From NCBI GenBank assembly GCA_000173575.1, contig ABYL01000064.1, positions 1 to 37,536 of the forward strand: DNA of 37,536 bases. The letters run 5' to 3'. Source of the stretch: Burkholderia sp. H160. GTDB taxonomy: Bacteria > Pseudomonadota > Gammaproteobacteria > Burkholderiales > Burkholderiaceae. This document shows positions 8,125-17,435 of this stretch, one piece after another (positions within the stretch are counted from its first letter, which is position 1; each line of letters opens with the position of its first letter). Position numbers and translations under genes: made by a program. The notes under the pieces were generated by a model that saw only the letters and a list, made by a program, of their open reading frames with translations, made no database searches and was not told the DNA's origin.

Positions 8125-8553
8125 GTGTTCCAAGGGGCGTCGGCGCTGACGCTCGATGCGAAAGGGCGGATGTCGATTCCCTCTCGTTATCGGGATGCGC
8201 TGCAAACACAGGCAGAGGGCCGGGTGACGATCACCAAGCACCCGGACGGCTGCCTGTTGCTGTTTCCGCGCCCCGAATGGGAAGTCTTCCGCGACAAGGT
8301 CGACAAGCTCCCTATGAACGCGGCCTGGTGGAAGCGCATTTTTCTCGGCAATGCAATGGATGTGGATATGGACGGCGCAGGCCGGGTGCTCGTGTCGCCG
8401 GAGTTGCGCACGGCTGGCTCGCTGGAAAAAGAAGTGACCTTGCTCGGCATGGGGCGTCACTTCGAGTTGTGGGATGCACAGATCTACGCCGCGAAGGAAC
8501 AGGCGGCGATCGCCGAGGGCATGCCCGACGCGTTGAAAGATTTCACGTTCTGA
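8125..8553 (+). CDS. mraZ: transcriptional regulator MraZ
   Basis: MraZ is a nucleoid-associated DNA-binding protein that forms ring-shaped oligomers and represses its own mra/dcw promoter. The 142-aa chain has two tandem SpoVT/AbrB-like swapped-hairpin domains. The first contains the DNA-contacting [13 protein letters not shown] motif (11-23). The second contains [10 protein letters not shown] followed by GMGRHFELW. The start is GTG at 8125, preceded at 4 nt by GGGGAGAG. A GTG start on the first gene may limit MraZ levels. It lies 15 bp before rsmH, as in nearly all bacteria with a dcw cluster, and just downstream of a matching repeat array. Confidence 0.96.
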   Translation: MFQGASALTLDAKGRMSIPSRYRDALQTQAEGRVTITKHPDGCLLLFPRPEWEVFRDKVDKLPMNAAWWKRIFLGNAMDVDMDGAGRVLVSPELRTAGSLEKEVTLLGMGRHFELWDAQIYAAKEQAAIAEGMPDALKDFTF

Positions 8554-8568
8554 TCGCGGCTAATTGAT

Positions 8569-9522
8569 ATGGCACCTGCGATGGGAAACGAATTGCAGCA
8601 TCGCACGGTGCTGCTGAACGAAGCGGTCGATGCGCTGGTCACGCGCACCGACGGCACGTATGTGGACGGTACGTTTGGCCGGGGCGGCCATAGCCGCCTC
8701 GTGCTGGAGCGGCTCGGTGAAGCAGGGCGGCTGATCGCGTTCGATAAAGACCCGCTCGCGATCGCGACGGCGCAGAAGATCGCCGATTCGCGCTTTGCCA
8801 TCGTGCACGAGAGTTTTGCTTCACTGCGCGCCGCGATGGCGGAGCGCGGGGTAGGGCGTGTCTCGGGCGTATTGCTGGATCTGGGCGTGTCGTCGCCGCA
8901 AGTCGACGATCCGGAGCGGGGCTTCAGCTTCCGCGCCGACGGCCCGCTCGATATGCGGATGGACCCGACGCGCGGCGAGTCCGCGGCGGACTGGCTCGCG
9001 CGGGCCACGGTGCAGGAACTGACGGAGGTGATACGAGATTATGGGGAAGAACGGTTTGCTTTTCAGATTGCAAAGGCGCTTGTTGCTCGCCGGGCAGAGT
9101 CCGACCGTCTTGGGCCTCTCGTCAGCACGGGCGAGCTTGCCCAAATCGTGGCTAACGTCGTCAAAACCCGTGAGAAGGGCAAGGACCCGGCAACCCGCAC
9201 CTTTCAGGCTATACGGATTCACGTCAATCAAGAGCTTGCGGAGCTGCAAGTCGTTCTAGAGGCAGCGTTGTCGTTGTTGGAGCAAGGGGGGCGGCTGGTG
9301 GTCATCAGCTTTCATTCGCTCGAGGATCGTATCGTCAAGCGATTCATGCAGGCGCACGCGAGCACGCCGGCGGTCGACCGCCGCCTGCCGATCCGCGCGG
9401 TCGACCTGCCGAGCCCTCCGCTCAAGATCATCGGCCGCGTATTCGCGAGCGACGCTGAAGTCGCCGACAACCCGCGCGCCCGTTCTGCCGTGATGCGCGT
9501 GGCGGAGCGGATCGCGCCATGA
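8569..9522 (+). CDS. rsmH: 16S rRNA (cytosine(1402)-N(4))-methyltransferase RsmH
   Basis: RsmH (formerly MraW) uses S-adenosylmethionine to methylate N4 of C1402 in the 16S rRNA decoding centre. The 317-aa protein shows the SAM-binding [14 protein letters not shown] (29-42), the DLGVSSPQ segment, DMRMD, and the late [13 protein letters not shown] motif, all standard for the family. The start at 8569 ([10 protein letters not shown]) is uncertain: an in-frame ATG at 8581 gives [12 protein letters not shown], which is also compatible with the family, and neither has a strong ribosome site. The stop overlaps the ftsL start by 4 bp. Confidence 0.95.
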   Translation: MAPAMGNELQHRTVLLNEAVDALVTRTDGTYVDGTFGRGGHSRLVLERLGEAGRLIAFDKDPLAIATAQKIADSRFAIVHESFASLRAAMAERGVGRVSGVLLDLGVSSPQVDDPERGFSFRADGPLDMRMDPTRGESAADWLARATVQELTEVIRDYGEERFAFQIAKALVARRAESDRLGPLVSTGELAQIVANVVKTREKGKDPATRTFQAIRIHVNQELAELQVVLEAALSLLEQGGRLVVISFHSLEDRIVKRFMQAHASTPAVDRRLPIRAVDLPSPPLKIIGRVFASDAEVADNPRARSAVMRVAERIAP

Positions 9523-9869
9523 ACCGCCTCAATATTTTCCTGCTGATCATCGTGATGGGCTGTGCCTTGTCGGTCGTCAACGCGACCAATCAGCAGCGTC
9601 AGATCTTTATCCAGCTGCAGCGCGCGCAGTCGCAGGAGCGTCAGCTGCAGCAGGACTATTCGCAGCTTCAATATCAGCAGAGCGCGCTGTCCAAAACGTC
9701 GCGCATCGAGCAGGCCGCCAACGCCTCGCTGAAGATGCAATCGGTTACCACGGGCCGCACCCAGTACCTGACGCTCGACCCGGGTGCCGCGACGGCGATC
9801 GACGCCCCCATCCCGACCTCCGCTCCGGCCTCGGCGCCGGTCGCGACCCGTCGCGGAGGCGTGCGATGA
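9519..9869 (+). CDS. ftsL: cell division protein FtsL
   Basis: FtsL is a small bitopic divisome protein that forms a complex with FtsB and FtsQ and activates the FtsWI synthase. The 116-aa chain has a very short cytoplasmic end, one transmembrane helix (about 4-22, [14 protein letters not shown]), then a glutamine-rich periplasmic coiled coil (about 24-75, [20 protein letters not shown]) and a Pro/Ala-rich tail. It overlaps rsmH and ftsI by 4 bp on both sides, implying translational coupling. Sequence conservation in this family is low, so the call rests on topology plus its fixed position between rsmH and ftsI. Confidence 0.93.
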   Translation: MNRLNIFLLIIVMGCALSVVNATNQQRQIFIQLQRAQSQERQLQQDYSQLQYQQSALSKTSRIEQAANASLKMQSVTTGRTQYLTLDPGAATAIDAPIPTSAPASAPVATRRGGVR

Positions 9870-11743
9870 AAAAATCGTCGGCGCGCAAGAGCGTCGCGTT
9901 TTCGGCCAACCCAATCCTGTCGGTGCGGCTGCCGATGTGGCGCTCGAAGCTCGTGGTGTTTCTGCTGTTCATGGCGTTCGTCGCGCTCGCCGCGCGCGCG
10001 TTCTGGATTCAGGGACCGGGCAATGCGTTCTATCTGAAGCAGGGTGAAATCCGCTATCAGCGCCGCATCGACATGCCGGCCACGCGCGGCAAGATTCTCG
10101 ACCGCAACGGCCTCGTGCTCGCCACGAGTCTGCCGGTGCGCGCGATCTGGGCGATTCCCGAATCGGTGCCGGACGACCTCGGCGCCGACAAGCTCGATGC
10201 GCTCGGCAAGTTGCTCGGCATGACCACGAAGGAGCTGCGCGCGAAGCTGTCGGAGGACAAGACCTTCGTCTACGTGAAGCGCCAGGTGCCGGTGGACGTC
10301 GCCGACAAAGTCGCCGCGCTCGACATCCCCGGCATTTACTCGCGCGATGAGTACAAGCGCTTCTATCCGGAAGGCGAGATCACCGCTCACCTGATCGGCT
10401 TCACCAACGTCGAGGACGAGGGCCAGGAGGGCGTCGAGCTCGGCGACCAGAAGCTGCTCGCGGGCATGTCGGGCAGCCGTCGCGTGATCAAGGACCGCAT
10501 GGGCCACATCATCGAGGACGTGGACGAGCAGGTCGTGCCGCACAACGGCAAAGACGTCGATCTGTCGATCGACAGCAAGATCCAGTACATCGCCTACACG
10601 AACCTGAAAGCGGCCGTCGAGAAATTCAAGGCGAAGGCCGGCGCGGCGATGGTGATCGACGTGCGCACCGGCGAAGTGCTCGCGCTCGTCAATTACCCGA
10701 CCTACAACCCGAACGACCGCTCGCACCTGACCGGCGACCAGCTGCGCAACCGCATCCTGACCGACACGTTCGAGCCGGGCTCGATCATGAAGCCGTTCAC
10801 GGTGTCGCTCGCGCTCGATCTGCACCGCGTGACGCCGACTACACTGGTGGATACGGGCAACGGGCACTTCGTACTCGACGGCGCGCCGATTACCGACGAC
10901 AGCGGCTTCGGCGTGCTGACGGTCGGCGGCGTGATCCAGAAGTCGAGCAACATCGGCGCGACCAAAATCGCGATGCAGCTGCGGCCCGAAGAGATGTGGA
11001 ACATGTACACCAGCATCGGTCTCGGCCAGGCGCCGAAGGTCGGCTTTCCGGGCGCGGCGGCGGGCCGTCTGCGTCCGTGGAAGAACTGGCGCCGCATCGA
11101 GCAGGCGACGATGTCGTACGGCTACGGCCTGTCGGTGTCGCTGTTCCAGCTCGGCCGCGCGTACACGGCGATCGCACACGACGGCCAGATCATGCCGGTG
11201 ACGATTTTCCATGCGCCGGGCGACCAGCCGGCCACCGGTCCGCAGATCTTTTCGCCGACCACCGCGCGTGAAGTGCGCGCGATGCTCGAAACCGTCGTGT
11301 CGGCGCAAGGCACGTCGCCGGACGCGGCGGTGCCCGGCTATCGCGTCGGCGGCAAGAGCGGTACCGCGTACAAGCACGGGCCGCACGGCTACGACCACTC
11401 CAAATATCGCGCGTCGTTCGTTGGCATGGCGCCGATGCCGAATCCGCGCATCGTCGTCGCGGTGTCGGTCGACGAACCGACCGCCGGCAGCCATTTCGGC
11501 GGCCAGGTATCGGGCCCGGTGTTCTCCGGCATCGTCGGCGATACGCTGCGCGCGCTGAACGTGCCGCCCGACATGCCCGTCAAGCAGATGGTCGTGTCCG
11601 ACGATTCGGCGCCGCCCGCGCCGAGCGCACCGGCCGCGCCGCCGGCCACGCCGCCTGCGGCGAAGAAGCTGTCGACGAGCCCCGGCGTGAAGAAAATGAC
11701 CATTTCCGCCACCCCGAAAAATCACCCAGGAGTCGAGCGATGA
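9866..11743 (+). CDS. ftsI: peptidoglycan D,D-transpeptidase FtsI (PBP3)
   Basis: FtsI is the septum-specific class B penicillin-binding protein that cross-links peptidoglycan, working as a pair with FtsW. The 625-aa protein has a basic cytoplasmic tail, one membrane anchor (about 27-47), a pedestal domain with RGKILDRNG (74-82), then the transpeptidase domain with catalytic SIMK (S306 and K309), SSN (360-362) and KSGT (497-500). After the enzyme domain comes a Pro/Ala-rich then basic tail of about 50 residues (from about 575) that E. coli PBP3 does not have in this form. It overlaps ftsL and murE by 4 bp each. Confidence 0.96.
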   Translation: MKKSSARKSVAFSANPILSVRLPMWRSKLVVFLLFMAFVALAARAFWIQGPGNAFYLKQGEIRYQRRIDMPATRGKILDRNGLVLATSLPVRAIWAIPESVPDDLGADKLDALGKLLGMTTKELRAKLSEDKTFVYVKRQVPVDVADKVAALDIPGIYSRDEYKRFYPEGEITAHLIGFTNVEDEGQEGVELGDQKLLAGMSGSRRVIKDRMGHIIEDVDEQVVPHNGKDVDLSIDSKIQYIAYTNLKAAVEKFKAKAGAAMVIDVRTGEVLALVNYPTYNPNDRSHLTGDQLRNRILTDTFEPGSIMKPFTVSLALDLHRVTPTTLVDTGNGHFVLDGAPITDDSGFGVLTVGGVIQKSSNIGATKIAMQLRPEEMWNMYTSIGLGQAPKVGFPGAAAGRLRPWKNWRRIEQATMSYGYGLSVSLFQLGRAYTAIAHDGQIMPVTIFHAPGDQPATGPQIFSPTTAREVRAMLETVVSAQGTSPDAAVPGYRVGGKSGTAYKHGPHGYDHSKYRASFVGMAPMPNPRIVVAVSVDEPTAGSHFGGQVSGPVFSGIVGDTLRALNVPPDMPVKQMVVSDDSAPPAPSAPAAPPATPPAAKKLSTSPGVKKMTISATPKNHPGVER

Positions 11744-13302
11744 GCGCGCTGCGCGAGCAACATCCAGCGCACCGGCAGATCGCCGACGCCCTTACCTGGC
11801 TGCACGCGCACGTGCAGCCAGGCGCACATCTGCACGCCGACACGCGCTCGCTCGCGGCCGGCGACGCGTTCTTCGCGTACGCGGTCGAAGGCGCGGACAA
11901 CCGCCCGTTCATCGACGCCGCGATCGAGCGCGGCGCGGCCGCCGTGCTCGTGCAACCCGAAGGCTTCGGCGGCACGCTCGATGCGTCAGTCGCGCACGCG
12001 GTGCCGGCGTTGAACGAACTCGCAGGCACGATCGCTAGCGCGTGGTATCGCGATCCGAGCGACGCGATGCTCACGGTCGGCATCACCGGCACGAACGGCA
12101 AGACCTCGTGCAGCCAGTGGGTCGCCGCGGCGCTGTCCGCGCTCGGCACGCGTTGCGCGATCGTCGGCACGCTCGGCACCGGCCTCGTTGGCCACCTCGT
12201 GCACACCGGTTTCACCACGCCCGACGCGCCGCAATTGCAGCGCAGCCTCGCGCAATTGCGCGACGCGGGCGCGCAGGCGGTGGCGATGGAAGTGTCGTCG
12301 CATGCGCTGCATCAAGGGCGCGTGAACGGCACCGCGTTCGACATCGCCGTGTTCACGAACCTGACGCAGGACCATCTTGACTATCACGGCACGTTCGCGG
12401 CCTATGAAACCGCCAAGACGCGCCTGTTCGCATGGCCCGAGCTGCGCGCGGCCGTGATCAATCGCGACGATGCAGCCGGCCGGCGTTTGCTCGCGAGTAC
12501 CCATGGTCACGCGCGCACGATCGCCTATGGCATCGAGGGCGGGCAAGGCGACGCTCACGCAAAAGGCGCACCGCAAGCAGACGCGTGGCTCACCGCATCG
12601 AACGTGCGTGCCACCGCGACCGGCACTGCGTTTCATCTGAACACGTCGGACTGGGGCCATGCCGAAGTCGAAGTGCAAACGCTCGGCCTGTTCAACGTCA
12701 GCAATCTGCTCGCGGTGCTCGGCGTGCTGCTCGCCGCCGACGTGCCGTTCGACGCGGCGCTCGCCGAACTCGCGAAGCTCGAATCGGTGAACGGTCGCAT
12801 GGAGCGTTTGGGCGGCCGTCTTCAGAACGATGAACCGCTCGTCGTGATCGATTACGCGCATACACCCGATGCGCTCGAAAAAACGCTCGAAGCGCTGCGT
12901 CCGATCGCGACCGCACGCGGCGGCGAACTGGTCTGCATGTTCGGCTGCGGCGGCGACCGCGACGCGACCAAGCGTCCGCTGATGGGCGCGATCGCCGAGC
13001 GGCTCGCGGACAACGTCGTCGTGACGAGCGACAACCCGCGCAGCGAAAATCCGCTCGCGATCATCGAGCAGATCGTGGCGGGCATGCAGGACGCGTCGAA
13101 AGCGCGCCGCATCGAGGACCGCGCGAGCGCGATCCTGCAGGCGATCCGCGGCGCCGCGCGCGAAGACGTGATCGTGCTGGCCGGCAAGGGGCACGAAGCG
13201 ACACAGGAAATCATGGGCAAGAAACGCGCATTCTCCGATCAGGACCACGCCCGCCTCGCGCTCGCCGCACGGGCGACACAAACACGCGGAGGTGGCGAAT
13301 GA
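11740..13302 (+). CDS. murE: UDP-N-acetylmuramoyl-tripeptide synthetase, meso-DAP adding (MurE)
   Basis: MurE is a cytoplasmic ATP-dependent ligase that adds meso-2,6-diaminopimelate to UDP-MurNAc-L-Ala-D-Glu. The 520-aa chain has the three Mur domains: the N-terminal UDP-binding domain with DTRSLAAGDAFFA (34-46), the central ATPase domain with [10 protein letters not shown] (114-123) and the conserved EVSSHAL segment, and the C-terminal domain with FGCGGDRD. The DNPRSENP motif there is the signature of meso-DAP rather than lysine specificity, so the wall should be of the usual Gram-negative A1gamma type. It is coupled by 4-bp overlaps to ftsI and murF. Confidence 0.96.
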   Translation: MSALREQHPAHRQIADALTWLHAHVQPGAHLHADTRSLAAGDAFFAYAVEGADNRPFIDAAIERGAAAVLVQPEGFGGTLDASVAHAVPALNELAGTIASAWYRDPSDAMLTVGITGTNGKTSCSQWVAAALSALGTRCAIVGTLGTGLVGHLVHTGFTTPDAPQLQRSLAQLRDAGAQAVAMEVSSHALHQGRVNGTAFDIAVFTNLTQDHLDYHGTFAAYETAKTRLFAWPELRAAVINRDDAAGRRLLASTHGHARTIAYGIEGGQGDAHAKGAPQADAWLTASNVRATATGTAFHLNTSDWGHAEVEVQTLGLFNVSNLLAVLGVLLAADVPFDAALAELAKLESVNGRMERLGGRLQNDEPLVVIDYAHTPDALEKTLEALRPIATARGGELVCMFGCGGDRDATKRPLMGAIAERLADNVVVTSDNPRSENPLAIIEQIVAGMQDASKARRIEDRASAILQAIRGAAREDVIVLAGKGHEATQEIMGKKRAFSDQDHARLALAARATQTRGGGE

Positions 13303-14711
13303 CCATGCTCTCGCTACGTGCAGCCGCCGCGCAGATCCCCGGCGCGAGCGTCACCGGCGACGACAGCGTGCGCTTCGAGCGCGTCTCGACCGACAGCCGC
13401 AGCGCCGGCCCCGGCGATCTGTTCATCGCGATCAAGGGCGATCGTTTCGACGCGCACGACTTCCTGCCGCAAGTCGCTGAGCGCAACGTCGCGGCCGTGC
13501 TCGTCGCGCGCACGCCGGAGAACTGGAACGTGCCCGCGATCCGCGTCGCCGATACGCGCGCAGCGCTTGGCGCGCTCGCGCGCGGCTGGCGTCGTCAGTT
13601 CGAGATGCCGCTCGTCGCGGTCACGGGCAGCAACGGCAAGACCACCGTCAAGGAAATGATCGCGTCGATCTTCGCGGCCGCGGTCGGCGCCGACGCGCGT
13701 CTCGCGACCGCGGGCAATTTCAACAACGACATCGGCCTGCCGCTCACGCTGTTCCGTCTGCATGCCGCGCATCGGCTCGCGGTGGTCGAGCTCGGCATGA
13801 ATCATCCGGGCGAAACCGAACTGCTCGCGAAGCTCGCCGAGCCGACGGTCGCCGTCGTCAACAACGCGCAGCGCGAGCACCAGGAATTCATGGCGACCGT
13901 CGAGGCGGTCGCGCTCGAACACGCGAGCGTGATTCACGCGCTGTCGCCGCAAGGCACGGCGGTGTTCCCGGCCGACGACGCGTACGCGAGCATCTGGCGC
14001 GTCGCAGCCACCGGCAATCGCATCATCGATTTCGCGTTGAACAGCGCCGAGCGCACGACCGAAGCCGCGGTGAAGGGCACGTTCGATGGCAAGCGCCTCT
14101 CCATCGACACGCCGCAAGGCCGTGTCGACGTCACGCTGCAGGTGCTCGGCAATCACAACGCGCACAACGCGCTCGCGGCGACTTCGGCCGCACTCGCTGC
14201 GGGTGTGTCGCTCGACGCGATCCAGCGCGGTCTCGAATCGTTCGGTGCGGTGAAGGGCCGTCTGCAGGTCAAGCAGGCCGCGCTCGGCACGCTCGCGGGC
14301 GCGACCGTGATCGACGACACCTACAACGCAAATCCCGATTCGATGCGCGCCGCGATCGACGTGCTCGCGTCGCGCGCATCGCCGCGTGTGCTCGTGATGG
14401 GCGACATGGGCGAAGTCGGCGACAATGGCCCGGCGTTTCATCGCGAAATCGGCGCGTATGCGAAAGAGCGCGGTATCGACGCGCTGTATGCGATGGGCGA
14501 CGCCTCGCGCGACGCCTGCACCGCGTACGGCGCGGGCGCGCACCACGTCGCCGATGTCGGCGCGCTGGTCGCGCAACTGCAGCAGGCCGGCTTCGGCGCT
14601 ACTGCAACGTTTCTCGTGAAAGGCTCGCGCTTCATGCAGATGGAGCGCGTGGTGGACGCCGTTACGAGTCCACAACCCAACGCCGCGGGCACGACGCCCG
14701 CCGCACATTGA
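13299..14711 (+). CDS. murF: UDP-N-acetylmuramoyl-tripeptide--D-alanyl-D-alanine ligase (MurF)
   Basis: MurF attaches the D-Ala-D-Ala dipeptide made by Ddl to complete UDP-MurNAc-pentapeptide. The 470-aa protein carries the N-terminal STDSRSAGPGDLFIAIKG region (30-47), the ATP-binding GSNGKTT (110-116), GNFNNDIGLPLT, the ELGMNHPGE segment, and DDTYNANPDSM in the C-terminal part, all diagnostic for MurF within the Mur ligases. The start used overlaps murE by 4 bp. A second in-frame ATG two codons later is possible. It is followed 17 bp later by mraY. Confidence 0.96.
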   Translation: MTMLSLRAAAAQIPGASVTGDDSVRFERVSTDSRSAGPGDLFIAIKGDRFDAHDFLPQVAERNVAAVLVARTPENWNVPAIRVADTRAALGALARGWRRQFEMPLVAVTGSNGKTTVKEMIASIFAAAVGADARLATAGNFNNDIGLPLTLFRLHAAHRLAVVELGMNHPGETELLAKLAEPTVAVVNNAQREHQEFMATVEAVALEHASVIHALSPQGTAVFPADDAYASIWRVAATGNRIIDFALNSAERTTEAAVKGTFDGKRLSIDTPQGRVDVTLQVLGNHNAHNALAATSAALAAGVSLDAIQRGLESFGAVKGRLQVKQAALGTLAGATVIDDTYNANPDSMRAAIDVLASRASPRVLVMGDMGEVGDNGPAFHREIGAYAKERGIDALYAMGDASRDACTAYGAGAHHVADVGALVAQLQQAGFGATATFLVKGSRFMQMERVVDAVTSPQPNAAGTTPAAH

Positions 14712-14728
14712 AATAGAAGGATCCAGGC

Positions 14729-15898
14729 ATGCTACTGGCGCTGGCGCAATGGCTGCAGAATGACGCAAGCTTCTTGCGCGTGTTCAGTTATCTGACGTTT
14801 CGCGCGGTGATGGCGACCATCACCGCGTTGTCGATCGGGCTCGTCTGCGGCCCGGCGGTAATTCGCAAGCTGACCGCGATGAAGGTCGGCCAGGCCGTCC
14901 GCAAAGATGGCCCGCAAACGCACCTCGTCAAATCCGGCACGCCGACGATGGGCGGCGTGCTGATCCTGCTCGGCATCGGCGTGGCCACGCTGCTGTGGGC
15001 CGATCTGACCAACCGCTTCATCTGGATCGTGATTCTCGTCACGTTCGGCTTCGGCGTGATCGGCTGGGTCGACGATTACCGCAAGGTCGTCTACAAGGAC
15101 CCGCGCGGCATGTCGTCTCGCGAGAAGTATTTCTGGCAATCGGTGATCGGCCTGTTCGCGGCGGTTTATCTCGCGTTCAGCGTCTCCGAGGCGAGCAACG
15201 TGCGAGTGTTCGACCTGTTCATGGCGTGGGTGCGCAGCGGCCTGTCGATGGGCCTGCCCGCGCGCGCCGACCTGCTGGTGCCGTTCTTCAAGTCGATCAC
15301 CTATCCGCTCGGCGTGTGGGGCTTCATCGTGCTCACGTATCTCGTGATCGTCGGTGCGAGCAACGCGGTGAATCTGACCGACGGCCTCGACGGTCTCGTG
15401 ATCATGCCGGTCGTGCTGGTCGGCGGGTCGCTCGGCGTGTTCGCCTACGTGATGGGCAGCTCGGTCTACTCGAAGTACCTGCTGTTTCCGCACATTCCCG
15501 GCGCGGGCGAGTTGCTGATCTTCTGTTCGGCGATGGGCGGCGCGGGTCTCGCGTTTTTGTGGTTCAACACGCACCCGGCGCAGATGTTCATGGGCGACGT
15601 CGGCGCGCTCGCGCTCGGCGGCGCGCTCGGCACGGTTGCGGTGATCGTGCGTCAGGAGATCGTGCTGTTCGTCATGGGCGGCATTTTCGTCGCGGAAACG
15701 CTGTCGGTGATGTTGCAGGTCACGTGGTTCAAATACACCAAGCGCAGGTTTGGCGAAGGGCGGCGCTTCTTCAAGATGGCGCCGCTGCATCACCATTTCG
15801 AATTGTCGGGCTGGAAGGAAACGCAGGTGGTCGTGCGTTTCTGGATCATCACGTTGATGTTGTGCCTGTTCGGTTTGTCCTCTCTCAAATTGCGTTAA
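14729..15898 (+). CDS. mraY: phospho-N-acetylmuramoyl-pentapeptide transferase (MraY)
   Basis: MraY transfers phospho-MurNAc-pentapeptide onto undecaprenyl phosphate to give lipid I at the inner membrane. The 389-aa polytopic protein has about ten transmembrane helices and the catalytic and metal-binding motifs VDDYRK (D115 and D116), [17 protein letters not shown], and the late [17 protein letters not shown] at 14717-14722 precedes the ATG at a good distance. It is part of the run from rsmH to ftsZ, 17 bp after murF and 25 bp before murD. Confidence 0.97.
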   Translation: MLLALAQWLQNDASFLRVFSYLTFRAVMATITALSIGLVCGPAVIRKLTAMKVGQAVRKDGPQTHLVKSGTPTMGGVLILLGIGVATLLWADLTNRFIWIVILVTFGFGVIGWVDDYRKVVYKDPRGMSSREKYFWQSVIGLFAAVYLAFSVSEASNVRVFDLFMAWVRSGLSMGLPARADLLVPFFKSITYPLGVWGFIVLTYLVIVGASNAVNLTDGLDGLVIMPVVLVGGSLGVFAYVMGSSVYSKYLLFPHIPGAGELLIFCSAMGGAGLAFLWFNTHPAQMFMGDVGALALGGALGTVAVIVRQEIVLFVMGGIFVAETLSVMLQVTWFKYTKRRFGEGRRFFKMAPLHHHFELSGWKETQVVVRFWIITLMLCLFGLSSLKLR

Positions 15899-15923
15899 GC
15901 AGCAGTATTTAAGGAAGCAGGCG

Positions 15924-17435
15924 ATGTTCGGCGAGAAGTTTCGGGATCGGCAAAAGCCGATGGTGCTCGTGCTGGGACTGGGTGAATCCGGTCTCGCGAT
16001 GGCGCGCTGGTGCGCCAGGCACGGCTGTCGGCTGCGCGTGGCTGATACACGCGAAGTGCCGCCGAACCTGTCCGCGCTCGAAGCGCATGGTGTCGATGCC
16101 GATTTCGTCGGCGGCGCGTTTTCGCCGGCGCTGCTCGAAGGGGTCGAGTTGGTCGCGATCAGCCCGGGGCTGTCGCCGCTTGCCGCCGATCTGCTACCGC
16201 TGATCACGGCGGCGCGCGAGCAGGGCATTCCCGTGTGGGGCGAGCTCGAACTGTTCTCGCAGGCGCTGCGCACGCTCGGCGAATCCGGCTACGCACCGAA
16301 GGTGATCGCGATCACCGGCACGAACGGCAAGACCACGACGACGAGCCTGACCGGCCTGCTGTGCGAACGCGCGGGCAAGAAGGTCGCGGTCGCGGGCAAC
16401 ATCAGCCCATCGCTGCTCGACAAGCTCTCCGAAGCGATCGACCAGACTGCGCTGCCCGACGTGTGGGTGCTCGAACTGTCGAGCTTCCAGCTGGAGACGT
16501 CGCATACGTTTACGCCGGACGCGGCGGTCGTGCTGAACATCACGCAGGATCACCTGGACTGGCACGGCGGACTCGACGCGTACGCCGCCGCGAAGGGTCG
16601 CATTTTCGGTACACAGACAGTGCGCGTGCTGAATCGCGACGATGCTCGCGTGATGGCGCTCGCGTCTGCCGGCGGCGACGCGCATATCGTCACGTTCGGC
16701 GTGACCGAGCCGAAGAACGACGGCGACTTCGGTCTGCTGCGCGATAACGGCATGGTGTGGCTCGTCGAGGCGCAAGACCGCGACGCGAGCGACGAGCCGA
16801 CGACGAAGCGCCGTCGCAAGAACGAAGCGGCCGCCACGCCAGACATCGCGCTGAAGCGTCTGATGCCCGCCGATGCGTTGCGCATCCGCGGCTTGCACAA
16901 CGCGGCGAACGCATTGGCCGCGTACGCGCTCGCGCGCGCAATCGGCCTGCCCGGCGCGCCGCTCCTGCACGGCCTGCGCGAATATCGCGGCGAGCCGCAT
17001 CGCGTGGAACTGATCGCGTCGATCGACGGGATCGACTACGTGGACGACAGCAAGGGCACCAACGTAGGCGCGACGGTCGCCGCGCTCGACGGCCTCGCGC
17101 AACGCGTCGTGCTGATCGCCGGCGGCGATGGCAAGGGGCAGGCCTTCGAGCCGCTCGCCGCGCCGGTGATGCGCTGGTGCCGCGCGGTGATGCTGATCGG
17201 CCGCGACGCGCCGCAGATTCGCGCGGCGCTCGAACATAGCGGCGTCGCGATGACCGATCACGCGACGCTGGAAGACGCGACGCGCGCGGCCACCGCGCTC
17301 GCGCAACCCGGCGACGCGGTACTGCTGTCGCCCGCGTGCGCGAGCATGGACATGTTCAAGAATTACGCACACCGCGCGGCGGTATTCCGCAGCACGGTCG
17401 AAGATATCGCGGCCGAACGGGGGACGATGATATGA
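15924..17435 (+). CDS. murD: UDP-N-acetylmuramoylalanine--D-glutamate ligase (MurD)
   Basis: MurD adds D-glutamate to UDP-MurNAc-L-Ala in the cytoplasm. The 503-aa chain has LGLGESG (17-23) in the UDP-binding domain, the P-loop GTNGKTTTT (132-140), ELSSFQLE (184-191), [10 protein letters not shown] and, in the C-terminal domain, DDSKGTN (374-380) and SPACASMD. It is about 60 residues longer than E. coli MurD. The excess comes mainly from a short N-terminal extension and a charged insertion around 283-312 containing TKRRRKN, in the ATPase domain. AAGGAAG-like sequence lies about 8 nt before the ATG. It overlaps ftsW by 4 bp. Confidence 0.95.
   Translation: MFGEKFRDRQKPMVLVLGLGESGLAMARWCARHGCRLRVADTREVPPNLSALEAHGVDADFVGGAFSPALLEGVELVAISPGLSPLAADLLPLITAAREQGIPVWGELELFSQALRTLGESGYAPKVIAITGTNGKTTTTSLTGLLCERAGKKVAVAGNISPSLLDKLSEAIDQTALPDVWVLELSSFQLETSHTFTPDAAVVLNITQDHLDWHGGLDAYAAAKGRIFGTQTVRVLNRDDARVMALASAGGDAHIVTFGVTEPKNDGDFGLLRDNGMVWLVEAQDRDASDEPTTKRRRKNEAAATPDIALKRLMPADALRIRGLHNAANALAAYALARAIGLPGAPLLHGLREYRGEPHRVELIASIDGIDYVDDSKGTNVGATVAALDGLAQRVVLIAGGDGKGQAFEPLAAPVMRWCRAVMLIGRDAPQIRAALEHSGVAMTDHATLEDATRAATALAQPGDAVLLSPACASMDMFKNYAHRAAVFRSTVEDIAAERGTMI

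Noticed and set aside
9674-11725. A 683-codon open frame antisense to ftsL-ftsI
   Set aside because: Arg/His-rich shadow frame opposite a gene with all PBP3 active-site motifs.
14732-16273. A 513-codon open frame antisense to mraY and murD
   Set aside because: It crosses two well-identified genes and has shadow-type composition with no domain.
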